A stretch of DNA of 6,537 nt, from the NCBI GenBank assembly GCA_902801585.1, contig CADCIU010000087.1:1-6537 (forward strand), written 5' to 3'. Made by a program: the position numbers and the translations under genes. The first letter of the stretch is position 1. Each line of letters starts with the position of its first letter. Shown here piece after piece: positions 1 to 6,378 of this stretch. The notes beneath the pieces were generated by a model that had not been told where the DNA came from, searched no databases, and saw only the letters and a program-made list of their open reading frames with translations. The stretch is from an uncultured Lachnospiraceae bacterium (lineage in GTDB: Bacteria; Bacillota_A; Clostridia; Lachnospirales; Lachnospiraceae).

Positions 1-1543
1 CTGCTCCTTCAAGATATCGCACACCCCAAAGGGCGTGATTGTTATCACTCACTGCTGTCAGGCAGCGGGTGGGGTTTCCTGCTTCGTCGGGCATGTCCAC
101 CAGGACGCCTTTAAACTGCGCGTCGCCGAGCCTGACATCGATGTAGTTCGTGCCCTCTTCCAATTCATAGCTTCCTGTCATATCGCCTGTGATCTTTCCT
201 CTGTTAAACGTACACTTCACAGGTTCATTGACTGACGCGTCCACTGAAAGTCCATGATCCACCAGATAGTAGACGCCGCGCACAGTCTCTTCTGTGTAAC
301 CATCCGCCGACAGCTCCTCGCCGTTTGTCTGGAAGGGGAAGATGCAGGGCCATCCGTCCCGGTTCATGGCCATCTGATGGACCCTGACGGAATGCTCCTC
401 GTTTCTGTTCAAAAACCGCTGGTGATATACGATATACCTTTTACCGTCCGCTTCAAAGGTCGACTGACCGCCGGGAGCCATATAAGTGGTCTTCAGAGTA
501 GGCAGCGTGTAGTTTCCCATCAGCTTTGTGCCGTAGTTCTCAAAATGATCGAGATCGTCATTGATCCCCAGTGTATGTCCTGAGGCGTCCACATAAGGTC
601 CGTCCGGATTTTCCGAGCGGAACACTCTGATCTGGTAACCGCCGTTTGCCTGCAGCGCGCCGTAAGACAGGTACAGGTAATACATATCTGTCTCTGCGTC
701 ATACTGAAAGAATGGGCCCTCGATCGCGTGGTGTTTTCCGCCCACAAGCCTTTTGCCAAAATACTTGTCCACTTCTTTGCCGTCATCCGTTTCGGGATGG
801 ATCGGCTGACTCGTCTCGGGGTCCAGCTCCAGCAGAAAAATTCCGCCGGACCAGGATCCGTAGACCATCCAGAGCCTGTCATCTCTGTCGTAGAACATAG
901 CAGGGTCGATCGCGTTGGGCCAGAGCTGGTTATTGTAACCGACTGCCGTGATGTAGCGGTCTCTCACTGTTTTGTCCTCTCCCATGATGTCGTAATAATT
1001 TGTCTTACTGAGGTTGGGCTTCATAAATCCGGAGTAAATATAAGTCCCGATATAATGATAGGGACCTCCGGGGTTATCGCTTTGTGCCATGCAGAGGTTG
1101 GATTGTATGTAGGAGCACGTTGTGCAGAAATACATGATGTATTTGCCCGTCGTCTTGTTGTAGATGACGCTGGGCGCCCACACTGAGTAGTCTCCCTGCT
1201 CGCCTTTTCCGACATAAGAGAAGGCCGCGAAGGGCTCCACCAGCAGGTTGTCATAGATCTTGTTATTCTTCGTCACGCCGTTTGCCCAGCTCTTCCACCT
1301 GTACAGGTCGGTCGATGTGGCCGCCGTCATATGGGAGCCGTAGCAGTAAAATGTTCCGTCATCGCCCTGAATAACAAAGGGATCGTGAAGAGATCCGCCA
1401 GTGTTCGCGTTTTCCTTCTCCAGGGACTCCACATCCACCTCTTTGATCTGTCCTCCCCCGCATCCGGTCAGAAGAACTGTCCCGAGCAGCATCGCAGCAA
1501 TGCATCTGGTAAATACTCCTGCTATCTTATTTCTCTGTGCCAT
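1..1543 (-). CDS. Lipoprotein GH43 endo-alpha-1,5-L-arabinanase (3' end outside window)
   Basis: Predicted surface enzyme that cuts internal alpha-1,5-linked arabinofuranose bonds in arabinan. It is open to the window edge, with 514 codons visible. Residues 15-28 form a hydrophobic signal ending in the lipobox LLTGC (Cys28). The five-bladed propeller carries the GH43 triad in order: Asp54 in HDPF (base), Asp213 in NAIDP (pKa modulator) and Glu275 in AIEGP (acid). The stretch WMVYGSWSGGIFLLE after Asp213 is typical of endo-arabinanases of the B. subtilis Arb43B/AbnB type, probably subfamily 4. From about residue 400, DGWPCIFPF leads into a C-terminal beta domain like that of Arb43B (GYTEETVRG, then LTAVSDNNHALWG), so little of the protein is probably missing. 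The start is the only in-frame ATG that keeps the whole signal peptide. The gene overlaps GH127 by 22 bases. Oddity: GGQS (358-361) stands where relatives have GHNS. Endo rather than exo action is inferred from similarity. Confidence 0.88.
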   Translation of the reverse strand, partial: MAQRNKIAGVFTRCIAAMLLGTVLLTGCGGGQIKEVDVESLEKENANTGGSLHDPFVIQGDDGTFYCYGSHMTAATSTDLYRWKSWANGVTKNNKIYDNLLVEPFAAFSYVGKGEQGDYSVWAPSVIYNKTTGKYIMYFCTTCSYIQSNLCMAQSDNPGGPYHYIGTYIYSGFMKPNLSKTNYYDIMGEDKTVRDRYITAVGYNNQLWPNAIDPAMFYDRDDRLWMVYGSWSGGIFLLELDPETSQPIHPETDDGKEVDKYFGKRLVGGKHHAIEGPFFQYDAETDMYYLYLSYGALQANGGYQIRVFRSENPDGPYVDASGHTLGINDDLDHFENYGTKLMGNYTLPTLKTTYMAPGGQSTFEADGKRYIVYHQRFLNRNEEHSVRVHQMAMNRDGWPCIFPFQTNGEELSADGYTEETVRGVYYLVDHGLSVDASVNEPVKCTFNRGKITGDMTGSYELEEGTNYIDVRLGDAQFKGVLVDMPDEAGNPTRCLTAVSDNNHALWGVRYLEGA

Positions 1544-3465
1544 ACCATCATCTCCCCAGGTTTTCTGTTGCCCCAGAAGCAATACGGGATCAGCCGCAGT
1601 TCCGCTCGGGTTGTCCGGGGCTTGTCTGTCGTATACAATGCCCTGCGGTTATCCGCTTCCATCAGTTTCTCTCCGCTTGCGACAATGCACAGACAGCCCT
1701 CCGGAAGTCCTGAGCAGGATGTCTCTCTAAGCGGTTTGACCGTATCGATTGCAAATGCCGCAAGATTTTTACCGTTGTCGATCTCTTCGGATGCGTAAAC
1801 AAGCGGTCCTTTCACGACAGCCACTTTCCCTGCATCCGCCCTCACTCTGGGATCCGCATAGATAAAGTGCGCCGGCATGTCAAAACATAGCGTAAACGTA
1901 AGCTTTTCCTCTGTTAAACGCATCTCCGCAAAGGTGCCCGGCTCCGGCCGCATTGTTCTGCCGTCCCCCAGTGTGATCACCGGATTTTCCGCATACTGAG
2001 GAATCCTGAGCATGATCGCCCCCTGCACATGTCCGGGGTTATCGACCACAACTGACGTTTCTCCCGACCAGGGCATCTTCGTCTGAATATGCAGATGCAC
2101 CGGATGTCCGTCTATCTCTGTCCTGATCTCTGTTCCCGCGTGAAGATTGATCCACACACGGTGATCATCCGTGTGACAGATGTAGGAACCGATTGACGCA
2201 TAGGTCCTCGCCAGATTGGGCGGGCAGCACGCGCATCCGAACCACTTCTGCCGAACCGGTTTCACATGTGCCATCGACGTGTAAGGCAGGCAGTTATCCG
2301 GCCACACCTCCAGCGGATTGACATAAAAGAAATGTTCGCCATCCAAAGCTGTCGCAGCAGCAACGGTGTTGTACAGAGCTGTCTCCATAGTGGCGATGTA
2401 CTTCTCCTCATGGGTGATCTGTGCCATGCGGCTGCAAAACATTGCCAGGCCGATCGATGCACAACTCTCAGCGTAATTCCTGTCAGAAGGCAGATCATAA
2501 GCTGTAGTAAACCGCTCATAGAGGCCGCTTGATCCGACACCTCCTGTCAGATACATCTGCTTTGTAACGATATCCTCATAGAGAGTTTTGCAGGCATCCA
2601 AAAGTGTATCGTCCTGATACTCCCAGGCCAGATCTGCCATCGCACTGTACATGTACATAGCTCTTACGGCATGCCCTCTGGCTGTTTTCTGATGCCGGAC
2701 GGGCTCGTCGCACTGTCCATAGGCCGGAAAATAGGGATCACTGTTATGAAATACATCTGTCCAGTCTTCTCTCTCATGCTCATGCACGAGATAATTAGGC
2801 TCTGTTCCCCTCCGGTCAATGAACTCTTTGGCCATATCGAGGTATTTGCGGTCGCCTGTTGCCCTGTACATCCTGATCATGCCCAGTTCGATCTCCTGAT
2901 GCCCGGGCACCGCGTTTTGGTACCTCTCCTCATGGAAGACTTCACAGATCAGGTCTGCCAGTTTTATACAGATTTTCAGGAACCGGTCTTTTCCCGTATT
3001 CTCATAATACGCACAGGCCGCCTCCATCATGTGGCCGGCCGTGTACAGCTCATGCCCTTCCCTAAGGTTCGTGAATTCTTTGCCCGGCTCCCGGATCGTA
3101 AAATAAGTATTCAGGTAGCCGTCGGCTCTTTGAGCTCTCGCGATCAGTTCGATCGCGCCGTCTGCCTCTCCCTCAAGTTCGGAATCTTTATTCAAAGAAA
3201 GGGAATATGCCACAGCTTCCAGCCATTTTGCCAAATCGGTGTCCTGGAATACGACGCCATGGAATCTTCCCTTCTCATCACCGGCTGCAATACGGAAATT
3301 CCGTATGCAGCCGCTCTTTTGTGCATCTTCGACGGAGTCATTGAGAACACGCCATTGGTATGGGATCATTTTGGCAGGAACCGATCGTACATACAGGTTC
3401 CAAAAAGAGTCTGTAACCTCAACATTTTTCAGTGATACAGGCCATGCCCTTTCATGCTCCGTCAT
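1522..3465 (-). CDS. GH127 beta-L-arabinofuranosidase, HypBA1-like (cytoplasmic)
   Basis: Retaining exo-enzyme that releases L-arabinose from non-reducing beta-L-arabinofuranosyl ends. It is 647 residues from the chosen start, close to the 658 of B. longum HypBA1, with an (alpha/alpha)6 barrel followed by beta domains. The HypBA1 active-site set is present: Glu317 (YERF), Glu333 and Cys335 (AESCAS), and Cys413-Cys414 (WFGCACCPPN). In HypBA1 the equivalents are the acid/base Glu322, zinc ligands Glu338, Cys340 and Cys418, and nucleophile Cys417, itself a zinc ligand. Other family stretches are PYQWRVLND, FHGVVFQDTDLAKWLE, HEIEL-like HQEIELG, and the ending GEMMVWHR. There is no signal peptide, so it acts in the cytoplasm on imported sugars. 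A GTG at 3477 would add four residues, but the ATG at 3465 has GGAGAG just before it. It begins 15 bases after the GH43_26 stop. Related GH146 or other DUF1680 activity is possible but less likely given the close match to HypBA1. Confidence 0.92.
   Translation of the reverse strand: MTEHERAWPVSLKNVEVTDSFWNLYVRSVPAKMIPYQWRVLNDSVEDAQKSGCIRNFRIAAGDEKGRFHGVVFQDTDLAKWLEAVAYSLSLNKDSELEGEADGAIELIARAQRADGYLNTYFTIREPGKEFTNLREGHELYTAGHMMEAACAYYENTGKDRFLKICIKLADLICEVFHEERYQNAVPGHQEIELGMIRMYRATGDRKYLDMAKEFIDRRGTEPNYLVHEHEREDWTDVFHNSDPYFPAYGQCDEPVRHQKTARGHAVRAMYMYSAMADLAWEYQDDTLLDACKTLYEDIVTKQMYLTGGVGSSGLYERFTTAYDLPSDRNYAESCASIGLAMFCSRMAQITHEEKYIATMETALYNTVAAATALDGEHFFYVNPLEVWPDNCLPYTSMAHVKPVRQKWFGCACCPPNLARTYASIGSYICHTDDHRVWINLHAGTEIRTEIDGHPVHLHIQTKMPWSGETSVVVDNPGHVQGAIMLRIPQYAENPVITLGDGRTMRPEPGTFAEMRLTEEKLTFTLCFDMPAHFIYADPRVRADAGKVAVVKGPLVYASEEIDNGKNLAAFAIDTVKPLRETSCSGLPEGCLCIVASGEKLMEADNRRALYTTDKPRTTRAELRLIPYCFWGNRKPGEMMVWHREIR
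1552..1557 (-). promoter_or_regulatory. Ribosome binding site of the GH43 lipoprotein, inside the GH127 coding region
   Basis: GGGGAG lies 8 bases before the ATG at 1543. It sits within the GH127 gene, where it encodes the Gly-Glu of the conserved C-terminal GEM motif. Two other ATGs between it and the start are out of frame with the lipoprotein. The position suggests that ribosomes finishing GH127 re-initiate here (translational coupling). Confidence 0.6.
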
Positions 3466-3469
3466 TTCG

Positions 3470-3475
3470 CTCTCC
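3470..3475 (-). promoter_or_regulatory. Ribosome binding site that decides the GH127 start
   Basis: GGAGAG ends 4 bases before the ATG at 3465 (6 bases if only GGAG pairs). The longer reading frame starting at GTG 3477 would place this site inside the coding region and has only AT-rich sequence with no Shine-Dalgarno upstream, so the ATG is preferred. Confidence 0.6.
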
Positions 3476-3480
3476 ACAAA

Positions 3481-4428
3481 TCAATATTTAAACACGGGAT
3501 ATCCGTCCTCTCCCCACTGCACTTTCATCAGCTGTGCATGGCGGTTCGGATTGTACAAAGGATTCCCCTCGATCTCAGCTTCCGTTCTCGCGTGATAGAC
3601 CATAATGTCATTGCCTTCTTCATCAACGGTAAATGAATTATGGCCGGGACCGTAAATCCCGAGAGATTCATCCGTTCCAAGGACCGGATAACGCTCCTTC
3701 TTCCATTTTCTGGGATCCAGGAGATCCTCGTTCTCGTCAATGGAAAGCATACCGACGCAGTAATAAATACCGGTCTCACTCGCGGAATATGTCAGGAATA
3801 TTTTGCCGTTTCTCTTGATAACGGCCGGTCCTTCATTGACCCAGAAACCAATGCGTTCCCAGTCGTAATCGGGGCCTGTCAGCAGGACCTGTACTGTCGC
3901 GAGTTTGTCGGGGCGTTCCATCTCAGCAATATAGAGATTGCTGATCTTCTTGGCGATGCCAACCTTCTCAGCCCATACATAATACCGCTTTCCATGATTT
4001 TCAAATACGGTCGCATCCAGGGAGAATTCCTCAAATGAGAAGGGATCGTCATCCGCCCTCTTCATCTTGCCAAGTTCCACCCACTTTCCTGTGATCGGAT
4101 CTTCATCCTCGCACATGAGAACATAAGGCCTCAGCGCCCAGATATCATCCTTGTCACTGGCGGAATAATAGATATACCATTTTCCGTCCAGATAATACAG
4201 TTCCGGCGCCCACACATGCTCACTTTGTACGCCGCTCTCGTGTTTGTGCCAGAGCTCCACTTCCTCTGCCTCGGGAAGCTCCGCGAGGGAGTCCGCCCGT
4301 CTGAGCACTATTTTGTCATAAGAAGGAACTGTCGCTGTAAAATAGTACTTGCCGTCTGTATGGCGAAGCACATACGGATCCGCTCTTTGAAGGATCCAGG
4401 GTTCATTAAAACGTAAACTTTTATCCAT
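3481..4428 (-). CDS. GH43 (subfamily 26-like) exo-alpha-1,5-L-arabinofuranosidase, cytoplasmic
   Basis: Predicted inverting enzyme that removes terminal alpha-L-arabinofuranose from short arabino-oligosaccharides. It is 315 residues, a single five-bladed propeller with no added domain. The GH43 triad is visible: Asp17 in RADPYV, Asp138 in FSLDATVF and Glu199 in VNEGPAV. GPGHNSF near residue 266 keeps the central histidine that binds a metal ion in the family. HTDGKYYFTATVPSYDKI and HVWAPELYYLDGKWYIYYSAS resemble subfamily 26 exo-arabinofuranosidases such as Streptomyces avermitilis Araf43A. There is no signal peptide, so it should act inside the cell after import. It follows the second permease by 34 bases, and the ribosome binding site is weak (only a G-rich GTGGGTAAG before the ATG), so translation may be lower than for its neighbours. 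Beta-xylosidase activity is the main alternative, but the match to subfamily 26 argues for arabinose. Confidence 0.88.
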   Translation of the reverse strand: MDKSLRFNEPWILQRADPYVLRHTDGKYYFTATVPSYDKIVLRRADSLAELPEAEEVELWHKHESGVQSEHVWAPELYYLDGKWYIYYSASDKDDIWALRPYVLMCEDEDPITGKWVELGKMKRADDDPFSFEEFSLDATVFENHGKRYYVWAEKVGIAKKISNLYIAEMERPDKLATVQVLLTGPDYDWERIGFWVNEGPAVIKRNGKIFLTYSASETGIYYCVGMLSIDENEDLLDPRKWKKERYPVLGTDESLGIYGPGHNSFTVDEEGNDIMVYHARTEAEIEGNPLYNPNRHAQLMKVQWGEDGYPVFKY

Positions 4429-4462
4429 GCTTACTTACCCACTCTTGTGAATCTCAGTCTGA

Positions 4463-5356
4463 TCAGCCCTTAACCGCTCCTGCTGTCATGCCGTCGATGA
4501 AGTAGCTCTGGAACATCAGGAAAACAATGAGGACGGGAATGATCGAGAACATGGATCCCGCGATCAGAACGTCGTAGTTGTTTCCGTAAGGAGTCAGCAG
4601 CGTATTTAAACCGATAGGCAGTGTAAATTTGTTAGCATCACGGTAAACCAGCATAGGCCACAGCAGATTGTTCCATGCACCCATGGAAGTAAGGATCGCC
4701 ATGGAAGCAAATGCGGGCTTTGTGATCGGCAGCATGATCTTCAGGCAGATTCCGTACTCGGAAGCGCCGTCGATACGTCCTGCATCCAGAAGCGCCCTGG
4801 GAAGGCCCTGCATGTACTGGCGGAAGAAGAAGATCGTACTCGCTCCGCACAGTCCGGGGAGAATGACACCCCAGGTGGAGTTGATCAGGTTCAGCTTAAT
4901 GATCTCCTGGTAAAGGGGAAGCATCAGGATCTCGAACGGGACCATCATTGTAGCGATAACAAGGAAGAACAGCAGACCCTGCAGCTTGAAATCATACATT
5001 GACAGGCCGTAAGCGACAAAATAGCAAATGACCAGTGTTCCGACAACGGTTACCAGAGTCAGGAACAAACTGTTTCTGAACCACATGAAATACTTTGCGC
5101 TGTCCTGCGCGCCGCCGTTGCCGCCAAACAGGTAAATATAGTTGTCAAGTGTCATTGTTCTGACATCGAGGTTGATGGCAAGACCTTTACGGATCAGCTC
5201 TACGCCGGGTCTGAAGGATGCCACCAGTCCTGCCAGAAGCGGAAACGCGACCAGGAAAGAAATGACCGCAAATACAGCTGTTCCGACGACTGTAAGCACT
5301 TTTCTCTTTGTTCCGCCAACTTTGACGGATTTTACGCTTGTATTTTTCTCAGCCAT
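4463..5356 (-). CDS. CUT1 ABC sugar transporter inner-membrane permease (MalG/AraQ type)
   Basis: Second membrane subunit of the importer, 297 residues. It has the MalG-like layout: a charged N-terminal tail, a membrane segment at about 20-45, an external loop of some 45 residues, then five more hydrophobic segments. The cytoplasmic EAA loop that docks the ATPase is at about 187-214, reading LPRALLDAGRIDGAS and ending in LPITKP; the usual EAA is relaxed to LDAG but the downstream Gly and IDGA are kept. The frame stays open upstream to a TTG at 5389, but the ATG at 5356 has AAGGAG 7 bases before it and is the likely start. Only one base separates it from the upstream permease stop, so the pair is almost certainly coupled. 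The substrate, arabino-oligosaccharides, is inferred only from the adjoining arabinofuranosidases; AraQ of B. subtilis is the functional analogue. Confidence 0.92.
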   Translation of the reverse strand: MAEKNTSVKSVKVGGTKRKVLTVVGTAVFAVISFLVAFPLLAGLVASFRPGVELIRKGLAINLDVRTMTLDNYIYLFGGNGGAQDSAKYFMWFRNSLFLTLVTVVGTLVICYFVAYGLSMYDFKLQGLLFFLVIATMMVPFEILMLPLYQEIIKLNLINSTWGVILPGLCGASTIFFFRQYMQGLPRALLDAGRIDGASEYGICLKIMLPITKPAFASMAILTSMGAWNNLLWPMLVYRDANKFTLPIGLNTLLTPYGNNYDVLIAGSMFSIIPVLIVFLMFQSYFIDGMTAGAVKG

Positions 5357-5357
5357 A

Positions 5358-6251
5358 TTACTTCTCCTTCTTGAATGTGCCTGTCGCAACGAGCTGGATC
5401 ATGTTGATGATCAGCGCAATGATGAGCAGGACGAGACCAATTGCAGAAGCGTAGCCCATCTGGTTCTTCTCAATACCTCTTCTATACAGATATCCGACGA
5501 TCGTCAGACCGATGTTCTTGGGTGAACCGTTTCCTGCCCACAGCATGAAGCTTTCCAGGAACATTGAGAGACCGGCGTATACCGAGATCGTAAGAACGTA
5601 GATAATAGTAGGCTTAAGCAGCGGAACTGTAATGTACCTGAATTTCTGCCAGGAATTCGCGCCGTCGATATCTGCCGCTTCATAGTAGTCATGCGGAATC
5701 TCCTGCAGACCGGAAATAAACAGGACCATGTTATAGCCGAGAATTGACCATACGCCGATGACTGCGACAGAGATCCAAGCGATCTTGGGATCAGAGATCC
5801 ACGCGACTTTGCTGTGGAAGATATTGTTCAGAAGACCGAACTGCTGGTTGTAGAGCCATTTCCAAACCATTGCGACTGCTGCAGGTGCGCAGACCATGGG
5901 CAGGAAGAAGATCGTTCTATAGACAGAAACGCCTTTCATCTTTCTGTTGAGCAGGACTGCCAGGAGCAGAGCAATGACTACGGAGAACGGAACCTCGACG
6001 ATGGCATATTTAATGGTGTTCCACAGGGACTGCCATACTTCGCCGTCAGCAAGGAGCTTCTGATAGTTGCCGAATCCGATAAAGATATTACCTTTACCGA
6101 AATCACCAGTCTTACAGAAGGACTGATAGACTGTCTGAATGACTGGGTAGAAGTTGAGAACGATCAAGCCGATCATGGTGGGCAGGATGAAGGCCCATCC
6201 CCACATAGCTTCCCGCTTCTCAGCTGCGGTCATGCCTTTCTTTTTCCCCAT
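5358..6251 (-). CDS. CUT1 ABC sugar transporter inner-membrane permease (MalF/AraP type)
   Basis: First membrane subunit of the importer, 297 residues, six predicted membrane segments. Segment 1 is at about 17-42 (AFILPTMIGLIVLNFYPVI), followed by the family phrase FIGFGNYQKLL. Further segments lie near 80-101, 111-134, 158-182, 215-240 and 265-288. The EAA loop that contacts the ATPase is classical: YYEAADIDGANSWQKF at 189-204, ending in VPLLKP at 209-214. The start is an ATG with an excellent ribosome binding site. It follows the binding-protein gene after a 127-base gap with a stem-loop, and runs directly into the second permease. It should pair with that protein as a heterodimer in the cytoplasmic membrane. 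No ATPase gene is visible; CUT1 sugar importers of Firmicutes often share one (MsmK/MsmX) encoded elsewhere. Confidence 0.93.
   Translation of the reverse strand: MGKKKGMTAAEKREAMWGWAFILPTMIGLIVLNFYPVIQTVYQSFCKTGDFGKGNIFIGFGNYQKLLADGEVWQSLWNTIKYAIVEVPFSVVIALLLAVLLNRKMKGVSVYRTIFFLPMVCAPAAVAMVWKWLYNQQFGLLNNIFHSKVAWISDPKIAWISVAVIGVWSILGYNMVLFISGLQEIPHDYYEAADIDGANSWQKFRYITVPLLKPTIIYVLTISVYAGLSMFLESFMLWAGNGSPKNIGLTIVGYLYRRGIEKNQMGYASAIGLVLLIIALIINMIQLVATGTFKKEK
5364..5369 (-). promoter_or_regulatory. Ribosome binding site of the second permease
   Basis: AAGGAG lies 7 bases before the ATG at 5356 and inside the last codons (Lys-Lys-Glu-Lys) of the upstream permease. It decides the start in favour of the ATG over the TTG at 5389, which would add eleven unrelated, arginine-rich residues. 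Confidence 0.7.
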
Positions 6252-6257
6252 ACATCT

Positions 6258-6264
6258 CCTCCTT
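6258..6264 (-). promoter_or_regulatory. Strong ribosome binding site of the first permease
   Basis: AAGGAGG, a full match to the Firmicutes anti-Shine-Dalgarno core, stands 6 bases before the ATG at 6251. It fixes the start and would support good translation of whatever transcript passes the upstream stem-loop. Confidence 0.75.
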
Positions 6265-6299
6265 AATGAATATGAATAGTTGCTTTTTATAGAGAGAAA

Positions 6300-6330
6300 C
6301 TGCGGAAAACCGGATTCCGGTATTCCGCAG
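6300..6330 (-). terminator. Intercistronic stem-loop: partial terminator or RNA-stabilising hairpin
   Basis: On the transcribed strand, CTGCGGAA pairs with TTCCGCAG (8 base pairs). After one T-T mismatch, ACCGG pairs with CCGGT (5 more) around a five-base loop that can close to three. The stem is GC-rich and nearly perfect over 31 bases. It is followed by TTTCTCTCT rather than a clean run of T, so full termination is doubtful. It begins 48 bases after the binding-protein stop and ends 48 bases before the first permease start. Placed between a binding protein and its permeases, it probably lowers permease expression relative to the binding protein, either by partial termination or by protecting the upstream message. 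That role is inferred. Confidence 0.55.
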
Positions 6331-6378
6331 TTCCGATCTACCTAACTAATTCATCACAAATGTACAAATACAAGTGTA

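Larger units (their letters stand above)
6252..6378 (-). other. Intergenic region between binding protein and first permease
   Basis: This is the only sizeable gap in the window. Reading in the transcribed direction it holds an AT-rich stretch just after the stop, the stem-loop at 6300-6330, an AT-rich stretch with TATAAA (about 6284-6289), and the ribosome binding site. I see no convincing -35 element at the right distance from TATAAA, no catabolite-response palindrome and no small open frame with its own ribosome binding site. Confidence 0.6.

Noticed and set aside
520..1254. Two short minus-strand frames (520-882 and 1021-1254) that could suggest a broken gene
   Set aside because: They are out-of-frame shadows. 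The true frame is open without a stop from 1543 to the window edge and encodes the full GH43 catalytic triad.
2671..3435. A 254-codon open frame on the plus strand
   Set aside because: It lies wholly antisense to the GH127 gene, whose active-site motifs are intact. Its translation has no recognisable domain and no ribosome binding site, so it is a shadow of the real coding frame.
5357..5389. TTG start at 5389 for the second permease
   Set aside because: It would overlap the upstream permease by 32 bases and add an arginine-rich tail with no family counterpart. The ATG at 5356 has a proper ribosome binding site.
5814..6266. A 150-codon plus-strand frame over the first permease
   Set aside because: It is antisense to a complete permease with membrane segments and an EAA loop. 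The acidic, His-rich product is what the complement of permease codons gives.
6270..6330. Possible internal promoter with TATAAA as the -10 box (about 6284-6289)
   Set aside because: No acceptable -35 hexamer lies about 17 bases upstream, where the stem-loop sits. AT-rich hexamers are expected by chance in such a gap.
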